From a virus, in the IMG/VR virus record IMGVR_UViG_3300023296_000646, positions 30,981 through 94,980 of that record: a stretch of 64,000 nucleotides of DNA; one strand, written 5' to 3'. Under the pieces are notes generated by a model. The model ran no database searches and was not told the origin of the DNA. It saw nothing but the letters and a program-made list of their open reading frames with translations. This document shows positions 10,201 through 19,717 of the stretch, one piece after another. Both the position numbers and the translations under genes were made by a program. Within the stretch, counting starts at the first letter, position 1; the number at the start of each line of letters is the position of its first letter.

Positions 10201-13200
10201 GATGATGTTGTTGGGACATTTCCGCCAGTTACAGTAATCGCACCCTTCACCGATAAGTTGGAACCATTCCAAATCATATGACCGTTTGATCCTGACAATG
10301 ACATTTTTAATGTTTCACCACTAACTGATCCGGATCCTAAATAAAATCCAGACTGTGCGTAATTTTGGACAGATTGTCCTAACGAAATATATGGACTATC
10401 AATACCACCGTTTAATGCAATGTTAGCCTCACCAGATACTTCGTTTGTACCAATGTTTAAAACCTTTCCAATATATGCGTCCTGTGCAAGTAAAATATCA
10501 GTAGCAACTGCTGCGAAATTTGTAAAAGTTCCCCAATAATCAGTAGTATTAGAACCTGTTGGATGCCCGTTATTTGAGCTAATTGTAGATTTTAAATCTC
10601 CGTCAGATCCAGTATAATAATAATACGTACTACCGTGGGTAACAATATCTCTTCTAACATCGTCGTTTTGAAGTGGCCAATTTGCAAGTAAATCATCATA
10701 GTCACCTATATAAACTACTCCTGGACCCTGACGACCCTGATAGGCCTTTGTCACTGTAAATGAACCCTGAAGTGTCGTTGTATAATCACTATATGCCTTA
10801 GATGCAGTTACAGATACTAATGCAGTTTCTAGTGTGCTAGGTGTAAATGAATCTACTGCTATTGTTTCTTTATCTGTTGCGACTAGAGCTGACATATTTG
10901 CAGAACTACTGGCCCATGTCCATGTAGTATAATCGGTCTCAAGTTCTCCGTCTACATAGAGATATACATCTACAGTATTTGGCAAACCGGATATAACATC
11001 TCCAGTAGGTCCTGCTGGGACTACAAAGCTTTCTGGAGAAAATGATAGACCAAACGCATTACGAGGTTCTGATACTATTGTAAATTGTTCCTTTATTGTA
11101 ATAGATGCGCTAGTGAACGCGATAGTCATATTGCTAGTGCCGCCGCCATCTACATCAATAGATACGTTTGCCCAATCATCGGTTCTAAGACCAGTATTTT
11201 CTGATCCAGTTTGAAGATTCGTTCCGCTAATAGTTATGGGCCAACCTCTAGTCGCAGTTACAGTATCACCTATGTAAAACGATGCAGTAATTCCATTTGT
11301 AACATCGGTAGGTGTATAAACTCCAGTATTAGGGCTGTATTGCCAAACTCTGTTATTATCATCAAGGTTTAATATTCCGCTAGGTGCTGCTATTCCATCT
11401 GTTCCATCAGATACAACATGAAACGTTTCCTCTGTTGTGAGCGAAGTTCCGTATGTAGGATCTACATATGTAAACGTTACACTTAAATCCTTTGTATTTG
11501 CGTATGAATCTTCTGATACTGAATTGCCATCAACATCACTCACAGTGACAGCAATATCAGTAGATCCACCAGGTTCATAACTCCAGCTCATCTGATCAAC
11601 TGTACCTGTCCAATTTGGATCTATTCCTACATATCTACTATACACTACACCCGTTCCGTCGCTCTGGTTCGGTATATAAAAACTACCGGTAATTCCCAAT
11701 GTAGATGGGGTGTACTCATTGCTTCCGCTTCGAATTAACGTGCGACCTGAATCTGTGGAAATATATCCAGCAGGTTTTCCGTCTTGCAAATCTGCAAGGG
11801 TAATTGTATCAGCAACTACTGATCCAGATTTTGCAATAATAGTTAAAGATCCAGTTATTGCAGAACCACTAATTTGTGCGTGATATGGAAGAATTCCAGA
11901 TCCGTTATACGGAGAGCCTGTTGCTGTACCTGCTGAAATACCATTCATCGATCCTACTAATTCTACAGATGCAGAATAGAGTTTTATATCTCCTGAATTT
12001 AAAATATATTCCTGGGATCCTGATACCTTTACTAGTTGAATTTCTAAATTTCCTGCGTTACTTGGATCACCACCGTCTTTGTTTTTTAAGACAGTCCCAA
12101 AGAATGGTCTGATTAAATATGATACAGAATTAGTACCATCAGTAATATCAGATACTGAAATTGTATCTACTACTGCTAGAGCTGATCCAGAATACCATTC
12201 AAATACTTCTAATGAATCAATATCATCTTTAGTAATTCGATATACTGTTCCTCCAGGAAGAGATGCAGTAATATTTGAGTTATCACTCTGTTTACGCAGA
12301 TATGATGTAGAACCAGATATAATATCTGTAACAGATCCACTTGTTGTAGTTTGGGTTTTAAATTCTAAATATGCAGGCTGGTGTAATCCGGAATTTGGAT
12401 TTGTACTGAAATATGTGCCACTTATTGGAAGAATTGTGTGAGCTAACGTGTCTATGCTTCCAGAACCATCTAAACCTTCTACGGTTATGTAGAATGTCTC
12501 TTCTGTGGTCATCGTGTTTGCATATGTAGGATCAGTATACGTAAATGTTAAACTTAAATCAGTAGTAGTTGCATATGCGTCTTCTGAAACAGATCCACCG
12601 TCTAAGTCGTTTCCTATAACCTCAATATCAGAAGTTCCTCCTGTATCATAGCTCCAACTCATTTGATCTGCAGATCCATTCCAATTTGGATCTATGGATA
12701 CATACCTATTATATGTAGTACCTGATCCATCGGATTTGTTTGGTATATAAAAACTACCAGTTAATCCTATTGAATTAATATTATATGTAGATGTATTTGG
12801 ATCTCTCTTAAAAACTCTAGTATTTGCAGTGACATATCCTGCAGGAAGTCCATCTTGTAAATCTGCTAGAGTTATTGAATCCCATAAGATTCCAGATCCA
12901 GTATCCTCTGCAGTCAGTAATAATGATCCAGTAATAGCAGATCCGCTTATTTGTGCATTGTATCTAACATCTGCCAATCTGGTGCCATCACCTATTCCAT
13001 TAAAGCTAGTATTCAGTTCAACACTTGCTGAATATAATCTTACATTTCCAAGGGCTACAGATGAACTTACTAATCTACCATCTACAAACTTTACAATTTC
13101 TATTTCAAGATTTCCTGTGTTATCTGGATCTCCACCATCTTTGTTTTTTAAAACAGTTCCAAATACTGGGCGTATGAACACCTGCTTACCAGATAAGCCG

Positions 13201-16200
13201 TCGGTTGAGGTGTTTATTGACACAGCATCATATTTACCTTCCGAAGATGCAGTAATTTCAACATTCCCAACAGTATATCCATTATCAGATCCTGTGAAAT
13301 TGGCAACAGTCATTGTTCCACCAGAATCAGTTAAATCAGTCATTGTTCCTGGATAAACATCTGCTCCAAATGTAGAGAATAAATAGCATGTATCTGTAAT
13401 AGAATCCCTATTAACCGACGCAGTAAGTGGAAAGTCTGATCTCTGAAGTGTTAATGAACTAGTATTATTTCCATAAAAAGATGATGTGAATGTTTGGTTA
13501 CCAGTTCCACCAACTACGGATCCCACTAACGACGATGTTGTAATATTAGTACCATCGTTTTTCTTGACAGTAAAGTCTCCAGATATAATAGTACCAGATA
13601 AACTTTCTTGCTGTATAGTAAAGGTGACAGTGTCCGATGTTGGAATTGTAGACCCAGATTCTTGATATTCAATTGGACTAGGAGACGCAAACATTATTAG
13701 CTTTTCAGATCCACCTGATTTGTCCTTAGATACTGTGAACGTGTGCTCATACAGCATATCCGCTATGCTAGCGCTTAGAGTTACTGTTCCACTATCAGTA
13801 TCATCATGAAGAGATGCAGTATACAATCCAGTTGAATCTATACTAGCTGTTACTCCGGCAGATGAACCAGATAATGTAAATGTTGTCCCAGATGATACGT
13901 TATCATTTGCGCTAAAGACAAAGAAACTTCCAGTAGTTCCTAGATAGTTACCACCTGTGCCATTTGCTTCAGTTGCCACGCTATGGGTAGCATTTGAAAG
14001 AAATGTTACATATGACGATGTTTCGTATGATGCAGATGGGATTAAAGAACCAGAATCATCGAACGCCTGAGATGCATAAGTTATTGATCCTGTTACTAAA
14101 CCTCTAGTAGACGTAGTAAATGTTATAGCCTGGGCTATTGGATTTGCAGTCAATACGAAACTACCTGAAATATCTGGCGTATTGAATGTAAAGCTAGGTC
14201 TGTTTGCGCTAAAGTTTACCGATTTTCCAAACAGACTACCACCATAGAAACTTTGCTTATCTGATACTACAGTTATGTCGATTAGGTTAGAGTTGACATC
14301 AAAAAATTCTGATTTGAATTCATACGTTTGGTCATTTATCGTAGTCGGTATTTGAATCGTTGTTACAAATTGATTTGGACTAAAATTGGTTTCATGATAT
14401 TCCTTTAGACTAACATCACCTATGTACCATTCTGCACCTCTTATTACAAAATTAAGTACCCCAGTTCCATTATATGTTGGTTCAAAGTTTTCAGAAAAAT
14501 CTAATGTAGTTCTAACACCACCAACCTTTACGGATCCTATAAGTTGACCATACGAATGATTGTCATCTATTATTCCCAATGATCCTGTAGTATTGTTAAA
14601 TGATGAACCGCTAAGAAATACTTCCAATGATCCTTCACCCAATCCTATTGTGGAAAACGATACATTATATTCTGATCCTGTTACGTATGGTGTTTCAACT
14701 GAATTGTTAAATCCATATTCGTTTTTTACAGATGAACTATATGCATATGTACTTCCAGTATATTGACTAGTGCCTGCTAAGGAACTAGATACTTCTGCTA
14801 ATATGAATATTGTATTATCAGATCCATTATTGGCAATAAAGCTTGGGGTTGAAATTTCAGTAGATGCAGATACATAAAAGCTTTGTGTAGCGCCAGAAGA
14901 TATAGATTCGCTTTCGTAATAAACAGATCCAGTAAATGTACCAGTTCCTGCGTGTGATCTAGATTCATACGTTAAAATTTGAGTTAAAAATTCTGATGCC
15001 GATGATGTTGTGAACGTATAAGTAGCAGGAAATGTTGTTGATCCTGAAGTAAATTCTTTAACGGTTGCAGATGATGTTAGATGTACAGACTGGAATAATG
15101 TTGAATCATTATTTGATGCAGTTATAAAAAATGAAGACGTATTCCAATAGCTATCAATTGTTGCCTGAGTTCTAAATGTCCCAGTTCTGTATTCTGTGCC
15201 AGTTTTAGAATCGTCCTTTAATTCTTCCCTAGCTTCAATTACTTGATCTTGGACTAATTCGTAATCAGTTTCAACTGTACTGCCTATTGGTCTTCTATAT
15301 AGTTTAATCCTATGAACATCACCAGAAAATGTTTCTAAGTTTGTAATAGTAACCGTTGCAAATGATGCAGTACCGTCGTTTGATGGATCTGTTTCAAATG
15401 ATTCTGATGTATACGCAGAAATGAAACTGACATCGCTAAAATCTGCAATGACTTCTTTGTATGAGCTGGCGTGTATAGAATTGGACGATGTAATAAAATA
15501 CGGAGTGGTTGCTAACGCCTCAGTATCACTTAGTATCTTTTTTAACTTAGTCGTGTACGTTTGATTTAGTGACGATACCGTTATTATGCCCTCGCTAGGA
15601 ACCATTAGTTCGCTAAATGTAGATCCAGATATTGTTAATTTATATTCAGTATTACCGTTGAATCTACTCCAATCATGTCCTGCCTTTGGAAATCCTGCAG
15701 ATCCACTTAAACTACCAGAATTTTGAATTATTGTTGGAACTCTCTTTTTGAGATTAACAATGTTTTCTGTGACTGAAATTATTGGTCTAGAAGTAAATCT
15801 TACCCTAGTTTCGTTTGGTAATGATTTGTTAATGAATATTGGATATTCCCACCTAACATTATAATTGTCTTTCCATTCGTCAGGAATATCTATCAAATCT
15901 CCAGATTCATTTCTATACTTTCTAAGCTCACCTAGAATTGTAATTTTACCTTGACCAATTGGAGTATCGTCATATACCCACACAGAAACTACCTTAGATC
16001 TTCCTTCGTAATATTGTGGCCGTCCTTGGGCCACTTCATAGTAAACTGGGTTTCCATCAACATCTGTAATTTCAACCTTAACGGTAGTTCCTAATTCTAA
16101 TTCACGTGTTCCTGTAATTAGAAATCCGTTCTTTCCACCAGTCAGAGTTTGAGGTAGATCCGTTACTGCAAAATATCTAGAACCAACACTCCTGTCTTCT

Positions 16201-16259
16201 TTAAAGACTACGTATTGATCTAAATTTTGCTTTTCTACTATTCTCTTAATTCTTGGCAT
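7233..16259 (-). CDS. Giant tail fibre / receptor-binding structural protein
   Basis: 3008 residues, among the longest genes expected in such a phage. The N-terminal part has beta-rich segments; then come Ser/Thr/Gly-rich Ig-like or beta-sandwich modules, including two copies of a module about 245 residues long (12455-13190 and 11392-12125). Next is a zone of about 25-residue repeats of the type SITAQGISITNSYASSSAYS (9100-10200). The C-terminal region has distinct beta-domains and ends in a compact tail. The composition is typical of marine T4-like phage fibres. Signal peptide and catalytic motifs are absent. A variant promoter element lies 24 nt before ATG 16259. It most likely binds the host surface; the exact receptor domain is not identified. 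Confidence 0.8.
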   Translation of the reverse strand: MPRIKRIVEKQNLDQYVVFKEDRSVGSRYFAVTDLPQTLTGGKNGFLITGTRELELGTTVKVEITDVDGNPVYYEVAQGRPQYYEGRSKVVSVWVYDDTPIGQGKITILGELRKYRNESGDLIDIPDEWKDNYNVRWEYPIFINKSLPNETRVRFTSRPIISVTENIVNLKKRVPTIIQNSGSLSGSAGFPKAGHDWSRFNGNTEYKLTISGSTFSELMVPSEGIITVSSLNQTYTTKLKKILSDTEALATTPYFITSSNSIHASSYKEVIADFSDVSFISAYTSESFETDPSNDGTASFATVTITNLETFSGDVHRIKLYRRPIGSTVETDYELVQDQVIEAREELKDDSKTGTEYRTGTFRTQATIDSYWNTSSFFITASNNDSTLFQSVHLTSSATVKEFTSGSTTFPATYTFTTSSASEFLTQILTYESRSHAGTGTFTGSVYYESESISSGATQSFYVSASTEISTPSFIANNGSDNTIFILAEVSSSLAGTSQYTGSTYAYSSSVKNEYGFNNSVETPYVTGSEYNVSFSTIGLGEGSLEVFLSGSSFNNTTGSLGIIDDNHSYGQLIGSVKVGGVRTTLDFSENFEPTYNGTGVLNFVIRGAEWYIGDVSLKEYHETNFSPNQFVTTIQIPTTINDQTYEFKSEFFDVNSNLIDITVVSDKQSFYGGSLFGKSVNFSANRPSFTFNTPDISGSFVLTANPIAQAITFTTSTRGLVTGSITYASQAFDDSGSLIPSASYETSSYVTFLSNATHSVATEANGTGGNYLGTTGSFFVFSANDNVSSGTTFTLSGSSAGVTASIDSTGLYTASLHDDTDSGTVTLSASIADMLYEHTFTVSKDKSGGSEKLIMFASPSPIEYQESGSTIPTSDTVTFTIQQESLSGTIISGDFTVKKNDGTNITTSSLVGSVVGGTGNQTFTSSFYGNNTSSLTLQRSDFPLTASVNRDSITDTCYLFSTFGADVYPGTMTDLTDSGGTMTVANFTGSDNGYTVGNVEITASSEGKYDAVSINTSTDGLSGKQVFIRPVFGTVLKNKDGGDPDNTGNLEIEIVKFVDGRLVSSSVALGNVRLYSASVELNTSFNGIGDGTRLADVRYNAQISGSAITGSLLLTAEDTGSGILWDSITLADLQDGLPAGYVTANTRVFKRDPNTSTYNINSIGLTGSFYIPNKSDGSGTTYNRYVSIDPNWNGSADQMSWSYDTGGTSDIEVIGNDLDGGSVSEDAYATTTDLSLTFTYTDPTYANTMTTEETFYITVEGLDGSGSIDTLAHTILPISGTYFSTNPNSGLHQPAYLEFKTQTTTSGSVTDIISGSTSYLRKQSDNSNITASLPGGTVYRITKDDIDSLEVFEWYSGSALAVVDTISVSDITDGTNSVSYLIRPFFGTVLKNKDGGDPSNAGNLEIQLVKVSGSQEYILNSGDIKLYSASVELVGSMNGISAGTATGSPYNGSGILPYHAQISGSAITGSLTIIAKSGSVVADTITLADLQDGKPAGYISTDSGRTLIRSGSNEYTPSTLGITGSFYIPNQSDGTGVVYSRYVGIDPNWTGTVDQMSWSYEPGGSTDIAVTVSDVDGNSVSEDSYANTKDLSVTFTYVDPTYGTSLTTEETFHVVSDGTDGIAAPSGILNLDDNNRVWQYSPNTGVYTPTDVTNGITASFYIGDTVTATRGWPITISGTNLQTGSENTGLRTDDWANVSIDVDGGGTSNMTIAFTSASITIKEQFTIVSEPRNAFGLSFSPESFVVPAGPTGDVISGLPNTVDVYLYVDGELETDYTTWTWASSSANMSALVATDKETIAVDSFTPSTLETALVSVTASKAYSDYTTTLQGSFTVTKAYQGRQGPGVVYIGDYDDLLANWPLQNDDVRRDIVTHGSTYYYYTGSDGDLKSTISSNNGHPTGSNTTDYWGTFTNFAAVATDILLAQDAYIGKVLNIGTNEVSGEANIALNGGIDSPYISLGQSVQNYAQSGFYLGSGSVSGETLKMSLSGSNGHMIWNGSNLSVKGAITVTGGNVPTTSSISGAFDTVSQSFATSITDQGISITNSYASSSAYSQSFSTDITAQGISITDSFASSSGYSQSFQADLTAQGLTLTSVSQSNEGYSQSFQTDITAQGISITNSYASSSAYSSSAATSITAQGITITANANNVSGAFDGTSSSLATSITAQGISITNSYASSSAYSQSLSTDITAQGISITDSFASSSGYSSSFSTDITAQGISITNSYASSSAYSSSAATSITAQGISITDSFASSSAYSSSAATTVTAQGISITLNETGITDSYASSSLYSSSLADNITSGSNNVSGAFDAVSGSLAGGITDSYASSSLYSSSLADNITSGSNNVSGAFDEVSGSLADDVTNSYASSSAYSSSLAGDLTSASLSIFTTNQGFVWRDAAPTGTGLSLTATELGFHVGSTWTTYMNNDGNFYLNGTGGSGNGLSWNSGTNVLAVSGTIYAIGGTIGGVAVYNDSIQAPNFSLDSSGSLVAKNASFTGFVSASSGEVGGFTLSGTALTSVGGKITLDGSNDSISVRDSNGAARFLANTALTLPDPTAGETLTETSTTTTHAVSWANTGISSSIYVHPVTFSPAPTLTGTYTVSATLGAHASRTVYCGDSAFDGNGIASATVKLQIFNGTTLIAESGTRTITSYSVDQGWNTTVSWTSHKFTVDADLTSGITTYTAQWHIEESGGWFSAKPLSTVPDSSFNLAGETISATLELAKTTINGGGFQAVAAADAYLRVQDSTPAVLVVGQLSVTGSQEISTDLTVGGLTTTDHLTVGSGHSFGASTSNKIVARGSITSEESINALVNGSNNVLAQFLLRDSEGTSNSTGLAIAAVSGSGLAANKVYIAPVYSGSLNFGSEIYYDWTNVRWVVEPSLHVAGTLSKTAGSFMIDHPDPEKTDTHTLWHSFVESPTAGDNIYRFTVDVYDGSGWTLIPDYFHYLNTDVQIWVNAVDHFGRAYGKITPDKNAVRVYADTDGEYNVLVIATRKDEAAIKYWNGVEREKIIE
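9100..10200 (-). repeat. Array of about 75-bp coding repeats in the fibre gene
   Basis: The plus strand repeats a segment close to ATTGAAATTCCTTGAG followed by GCAGATGAAGATGCATATGAAT many times. It encodes 25-residue units of the type ITAQGISITxSxASSSxYSxS, some with NNVSGAFDxxSxS inserts. The units are imperfect, so they look like selected protein repeats (extended beta or coiled rod), not recent slippage. Confidence 0.85.
11392..12125 (-). repeat. Second copy of the ~245-residue fibre module
   Basis: Begins with LIRPFFGTVLKNKDGGDP and ends near TTEETFHVVSDG. It is a diverged tandem copy of the module at 12455-13190, with shared SASVEL, AQISGSAITGSL, ITLADLQDG.PAGY, GSFYIPN.SDG and DQMSWSY segments. 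Confidence 0.85.
12455..13190 (-). repeat. First copy of the ~245-residue fibre module
   Basis: Begins with FIRPVFGTVLKNKDGGDP and ends near TTEETFYITVEG. Paired with 11392-12125; the two differ at many positions, so the duplication is old or the copies are under diversifying selection. Confidence 0.85.
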
Positions 16260-16371
16260 ATAAAAACTCCGGACTGTTACAGTTAAATATGCACAGCTCG
16301 GAGTTATTATTTTTGAGTATTTTAATAAATTTTACATTATTTCAATACTTATAAGAAATAGGTTATTACAT
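16260..16371. promoter_or_regulatory. Divergent intergenic region
   Basis: The only divergent gene pair in the window starts here: the fibre gene leftward and the RHH-like gene rightward. It holds a minus-strand GCATATTTAA element (16283-16292) 24 nt before the fibre start. On the plus strand, AT-rich boxes precede a purine-rich AAGAAATAGG site about 8 nt before ATG 16372. Confidence 0.45.
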
Positions 16372-16545
16372 ATGTCTAGAAATACAGATTACAAAATGCT
16401 TCAGATACCACTAGAAGCACATTCAGTTCTAAAACGATATTGTTCAGAAAACGACTACAAAATGGGAAAGTTTGTTGGTAAACTAATTGTTAGGGAATTG
16501 GGAAAATTAAAGCCAGATGGAAAGATGTTACCTACGGGTAATTGA
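16372..16545 (+). CDS. Small ribbon-helix-helix-like protein (only plus-strand gene)
   Basis: 57 residues from ATG 16372 to TGA. The segment YKMLQIPLEAHSVLKRYC followed by ENDYKMGKFVGKLIVREL has the strand-helix-helix pattern of RHH/Arc-MetJ DNA-binding proteins and of short phage proteins with the same layout. A purine-rich ribosome site (AATAGG) precedes the start. It converges on the Mre11-Rad50 gene, overlapping its last 14 bases. A transcriptional regulator is plausible; the target is unknown. Confidence 0.6.
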   Translation: MSRNTDYKMLQIPLEAHSVLKRYCSENDYKMGKFVGKLIVRELGKLKPDGKMLPTGN

Positions 16546-19500
16546 TGTAACTAAATCCATCTTCCTTTTTTATCTCAATTAATTTATCTACCACATCTCT
16601 CATAACATCTAAGTGGGATATTACGATTACAAATTCGAACTGACTTCTTAGATATTCAAACATCGTAAACATTGATGTAAGATTTTCTGAATCTAAATTT
16701 CCAAATCCTTCATCAACTACTAGGAAGTTTGACCTAGGTAAGCTACACACATTCATTGTAGCCACTCTCATACACAAATCAATAATGAACTGTTCCATTC
16801 CACTAGATAGTTCCACTAGCCAACTTGATCCATCTTCATTGATTTTACCAACAATATCCTTTCCGTCAACCTCTAATGATATTGTAAATTCTTGGGTTTG
16901 TCCTAATATGTTGTTTACTTCGTTTTCAATTGCAGGAAGAGTTTTAGCAATCAGCTCAGATGGAATTCCGTCTCGCTTAGTTGCAGTTAAATAATATTCG
17001 TAAACTGCATATTCATTTTCTAATTCTCTAAGCTGCTCAATTTGTTCTAACGTAGATTCAATTCTAGTTTCTAATGCTCGCAGATTACCAATTGCAGAAG
17101 TGTGAACTCTATATTTAGAATCATATGTTTCAGATAATGCTGAAAGTTCTTTGTTCAATAACGAAAGTTCAAGTTCAATTTTTGTATTTTTATCAATTTG
17201 ATCTTTATTATCCTTGAATCTTTGTATGTTTTCAGCTATAGGTAATAATCTATTTTGTCTATTTTGAATTTCACCACTTAGTCTAGCAACCCTATTTTCT
17301 GATTCTGATTTCGCTAATTCTAGTTTTGATACTTCACGAACTAATCTAATTGCGTTTGTGTACTCTACATAAATTGTGTTATCAACATTCAATTCTGACA
17401 TTTCCTTATTGATAATTCTAGCAGATTCAATTAGCGACTTCATATTTGATTTGTCGTTAGATATTTCTTCCTCTAATTGAGATACTAATTTAATATGACC
17501 TTTTGCGTTGAAAACGCAAAATCCACAATCTTCATCATAGTCGTATTCATCCTTTACTGAAGACAATCTTGCCTTTTTAGAAATGATAGCAGTTTTTAAT
17601 TCAACTGCCTTTCCCTTTATTGTTCTAACCTTAGTTGATAATTCCTCATTTCTATCATGTCTAAACGTAATTTCATCTACATCAACTTTATCTAATTTTT
17701 TAGATTTCCTTTTGAATTGTTTTGTATGTTCAGATAGTTTAGAATTTAATCCTTCTAAATCTATTTCAAGTTTAGATATTTCATATTCAAATGTAGCTAG
17801 CGTATCTTCTAATTTTTCTAAATCATTTCCATGTACATCTACCTTTACCATTGATGCTTCCTTAGTAGAAATTTTATCTCTAAGTTTTATGACATCCTTT
17901 TCAATTGCTTTAACTTCTACCTTAGTGGTATCAAACTCTGATTGAACACCGTCTAACTCTTCATCCAACTCAGTTAAAATTTCATCATGATCTACCTTCT
18001 TAAGCAATTTTACTTGAGCAGCTCGTTCTTTAGTATCTGTAGAAGCTAATTTATTAAGTCTATCATAAATGCCAATTCCCATAAACTGAGACAAGAGATC
18101 TTTACGCTGAGACTGTTTCTTTTTAATAAATGTAGAATTATTACCCTGAAGTGATATTGTTGTTGCTATGAAATCATCATACGTTCCAATATGGTTTCGT
18201 ATGTTAGCATTGGTACCATTTCTATCAGCTCCATTTAGAGGAATTCTAACCCCATCTTCCAACTTATAAAAACTCACAGGAACCCGTAACGATTTTGCAC
18301 CTTGAGTTGCTACCCTTTCAATAACATATTCAGTATCTGCAATTTGAAATTTAAATTCACATTCAAATCCATCAGATTTTCTGTTTTTAATATGATCTGC
18401 TTTAAATGTCTTAGATGATTTATCAAACAGACAAAATAACATCACATCCAATACAGATGATTTACCACTTCTATTTGGCGCAAACAGTCCATATAATCCA
18501 GCTAAATCCGTAAACTCTAATGAATTTCCAAGACCATATGAAAACATATTATCGAATTTTAACGATATCGGTTTCCATACAACATTTCGAATAATCTCTT
18601 CTTCTGAAAGTCTACTATTTAAATCTGCGTTAATTTTAGCAATCTCAGAAACGGTATCCATATCTAATGAAAATTTTCTATCCAAATAATCTTTTAGTAA
18701 CTCTAGCTGATATTCCACGTTAGTAACATCTCCGAATGTCAATGTGTTATCAGTTTTACCGTCTCTAGAAAATACGTCTAGCCTATTTATCGTATATGAC
18801 TTTATGTTATGCTTCTTTCGAAATTCAACTAACGCTAATTTTAAATCTGCAGATGTTGTGTTTTGAACTTGAATCCTAAGTCTAGGATTCTTAGGCATAT
18901 CGTCTACATTTGGAATTACACCATTATTAATTTCTAACGTATAATACCCATAGTCGTTTACAATATCTTGAAAATCTGCATCTTCTAATTTGCCATCTGT
19001 AAAGTTCCATTGCATAAATCCATGGCCATCTAATGCCTCACCATGATTTTGCTGAACTAGAGATCCTGCATATGCAATTAGTGGGTTATCTGATTCTGGA
19101 ATAATTTGACGCTTATGAATATCTCCACATAAAACTAGTGGACATCCTTCAAATGTTTCCGGAGTTGTATCCGTATCATATAATACGAATCCGGTATCCG
19201 TTTCAGATGCATCTACTGGACCATGAAATAATCCTATATTATATCTACCGTCGTCTGGGGGCGTTGGCCAATCCTTTGGATCTTCAAAAATGCCATAATG
19301 AACCAAATTGATATCTGCTAACCTATATACTCCTGAATCCTTCAAATAATGAATATTTGGATTATTCATGTTATCAATTATGGGAGATAGCGCATCTAGT
19401 CGATTGGCGTTATTTTGATTGCAATCATGGTTGCCTGGTATTAATACAGTTGGGTATCTACTTGAACATTCAGATAAAAAATTAGAGATCATCTGGATCA

Positions 19501-19717
19501 ATTCTGGTGACATCTCAGTTTTTGCGTGAGCAATATCACCAGCTATATAAATAATTGACTTTTTAGACGCCCGTTCTGGCTGATCAATCTCTTCTAGAAA
19601 GTTTTTAAATACTTGCCTATATTCTTCATGTCTCTTAACATTTCGAATATGTAAATCTGCTATGTGAAAAATTCTGTGTAGTTTCTTAAATCCTACATCA
19701 ATGGTTTCATAATTCAT
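16532..19717 (-). CDS. Single-chain Mre11-Rad50 (gp47-gp46 / SbcD-SbcC) recombination nuclease
   Basis: 1061 residues uniting two normally separate subunits. Residues about 15-340 are a calcineurin-type nuclease: ADLH (20-23), AGD (59-61), PGNHDCN (94-100) and a later CGDIHK. Then follows an SMC-like ATPase: Walker A APNRSGKSS (about 410), long coiled coils, a zinc-hook CGFC (about 730), signature ELSSGMEQF (about 970), Walker B FLVVDEGFGNLD (about 1000) and the H-loop VISHLD. All key residues are present. In T4, gp46/47 resects ends for recombination-dependent replication. It overlaps the primase gene by 11 nt, a replication/recombination cluster. It ends at TAG. Confidence 0.92.
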   Translation of the reverse strand: MNYETIDVGFKKLHRIFHIADLHIRNVKRHEEYRQVFKNFLEEIDQPERASKKSIIYIAGDIAHAKTEMSPELIQMISNFLSECSSRYPTVLIPGNHDCNQNNANRLDALSPIIDNMNNPNIHYLKDSGVYRLADINLVHYGIFEDPKDWPTPPDDGRYNIGLFHGPVDASETDTGFVLYDTDTTPETFEGCPLVLCGDIHKRQIIPESDNPLIAYAGSLVQQNHGEALDGHGFMQWNFTDGKLEDADFQDIVNDYGYYTLEINNGVIPNVDDMPKNPRLRIQVQNTTSADLKLALVEFRKKHNIKSYTINRLDVFSRDGKTDNTLTFGDVTNVEYQLELLKDYLDRKFSLDMDTVSEIAKINADLNSRLSEEEIIRNVVWKPISLKFDNMFSYGLGNSLEFTDLAGLYGLFAPNRSGKSSVLDVMLFCLFDKSSKTFKADHIKNRKSDGFECEFKFQIADTEYVIERVATQGAKSLRVPVSFYKLEDGVRIPLNGADRNGTNANIRNHIGTYDDFIATTISLQGNNSTFIKKKQSQRKDLLSQFMGIGIYDRLNKLASTDTKERAAQVKLLKKVDHDEILTELDEELDGVQSEFDTTKVEVKAIEKDVIKLRDKISTKEASMVKVDVHGNDLEKLEDTLATFEYEISKLEIDLEGLNSKLSEHTKQFKRKSKKLDKVDVDEITFRHDRNEELSTKVRTIKGKAVELKTAIISKKARLSSVKDEYDYDEDCGFCVFNAKGHIKLVSQLEEEISNDKSNMKSLIESARIINKEMSELNVDNTIYVEYTNAIRLVREVSKLELAKSESENRVARLSGEIQNRQNRLLPIAENIQRFKDNKDQIDKNTKIELELSLLNKELSALSETYDSKYRVHTSAIGNLRALETRIESTLEQIEQLRELENEYAVYEYYLTATKRDGIPSELIAKTLPAIENEVNNILGQTQEFTISLEVDGKDIVGKINEDGSSWLVELSSGMEQFIIDLCMRVATMNVCSLPRSNFLVVDEGFGNLDSENLTSMFTMFEYLRSQFEFVIVISHLDVMRDVVDKLIEIKKEDGFSYINYP

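Noticed and set aside
7233-16259. Many open frames on the plus strand across the fibre gene
   Set aside because: They mirror the repetitive minus-strand code, lack ribosome sites and have shadow-like composition.
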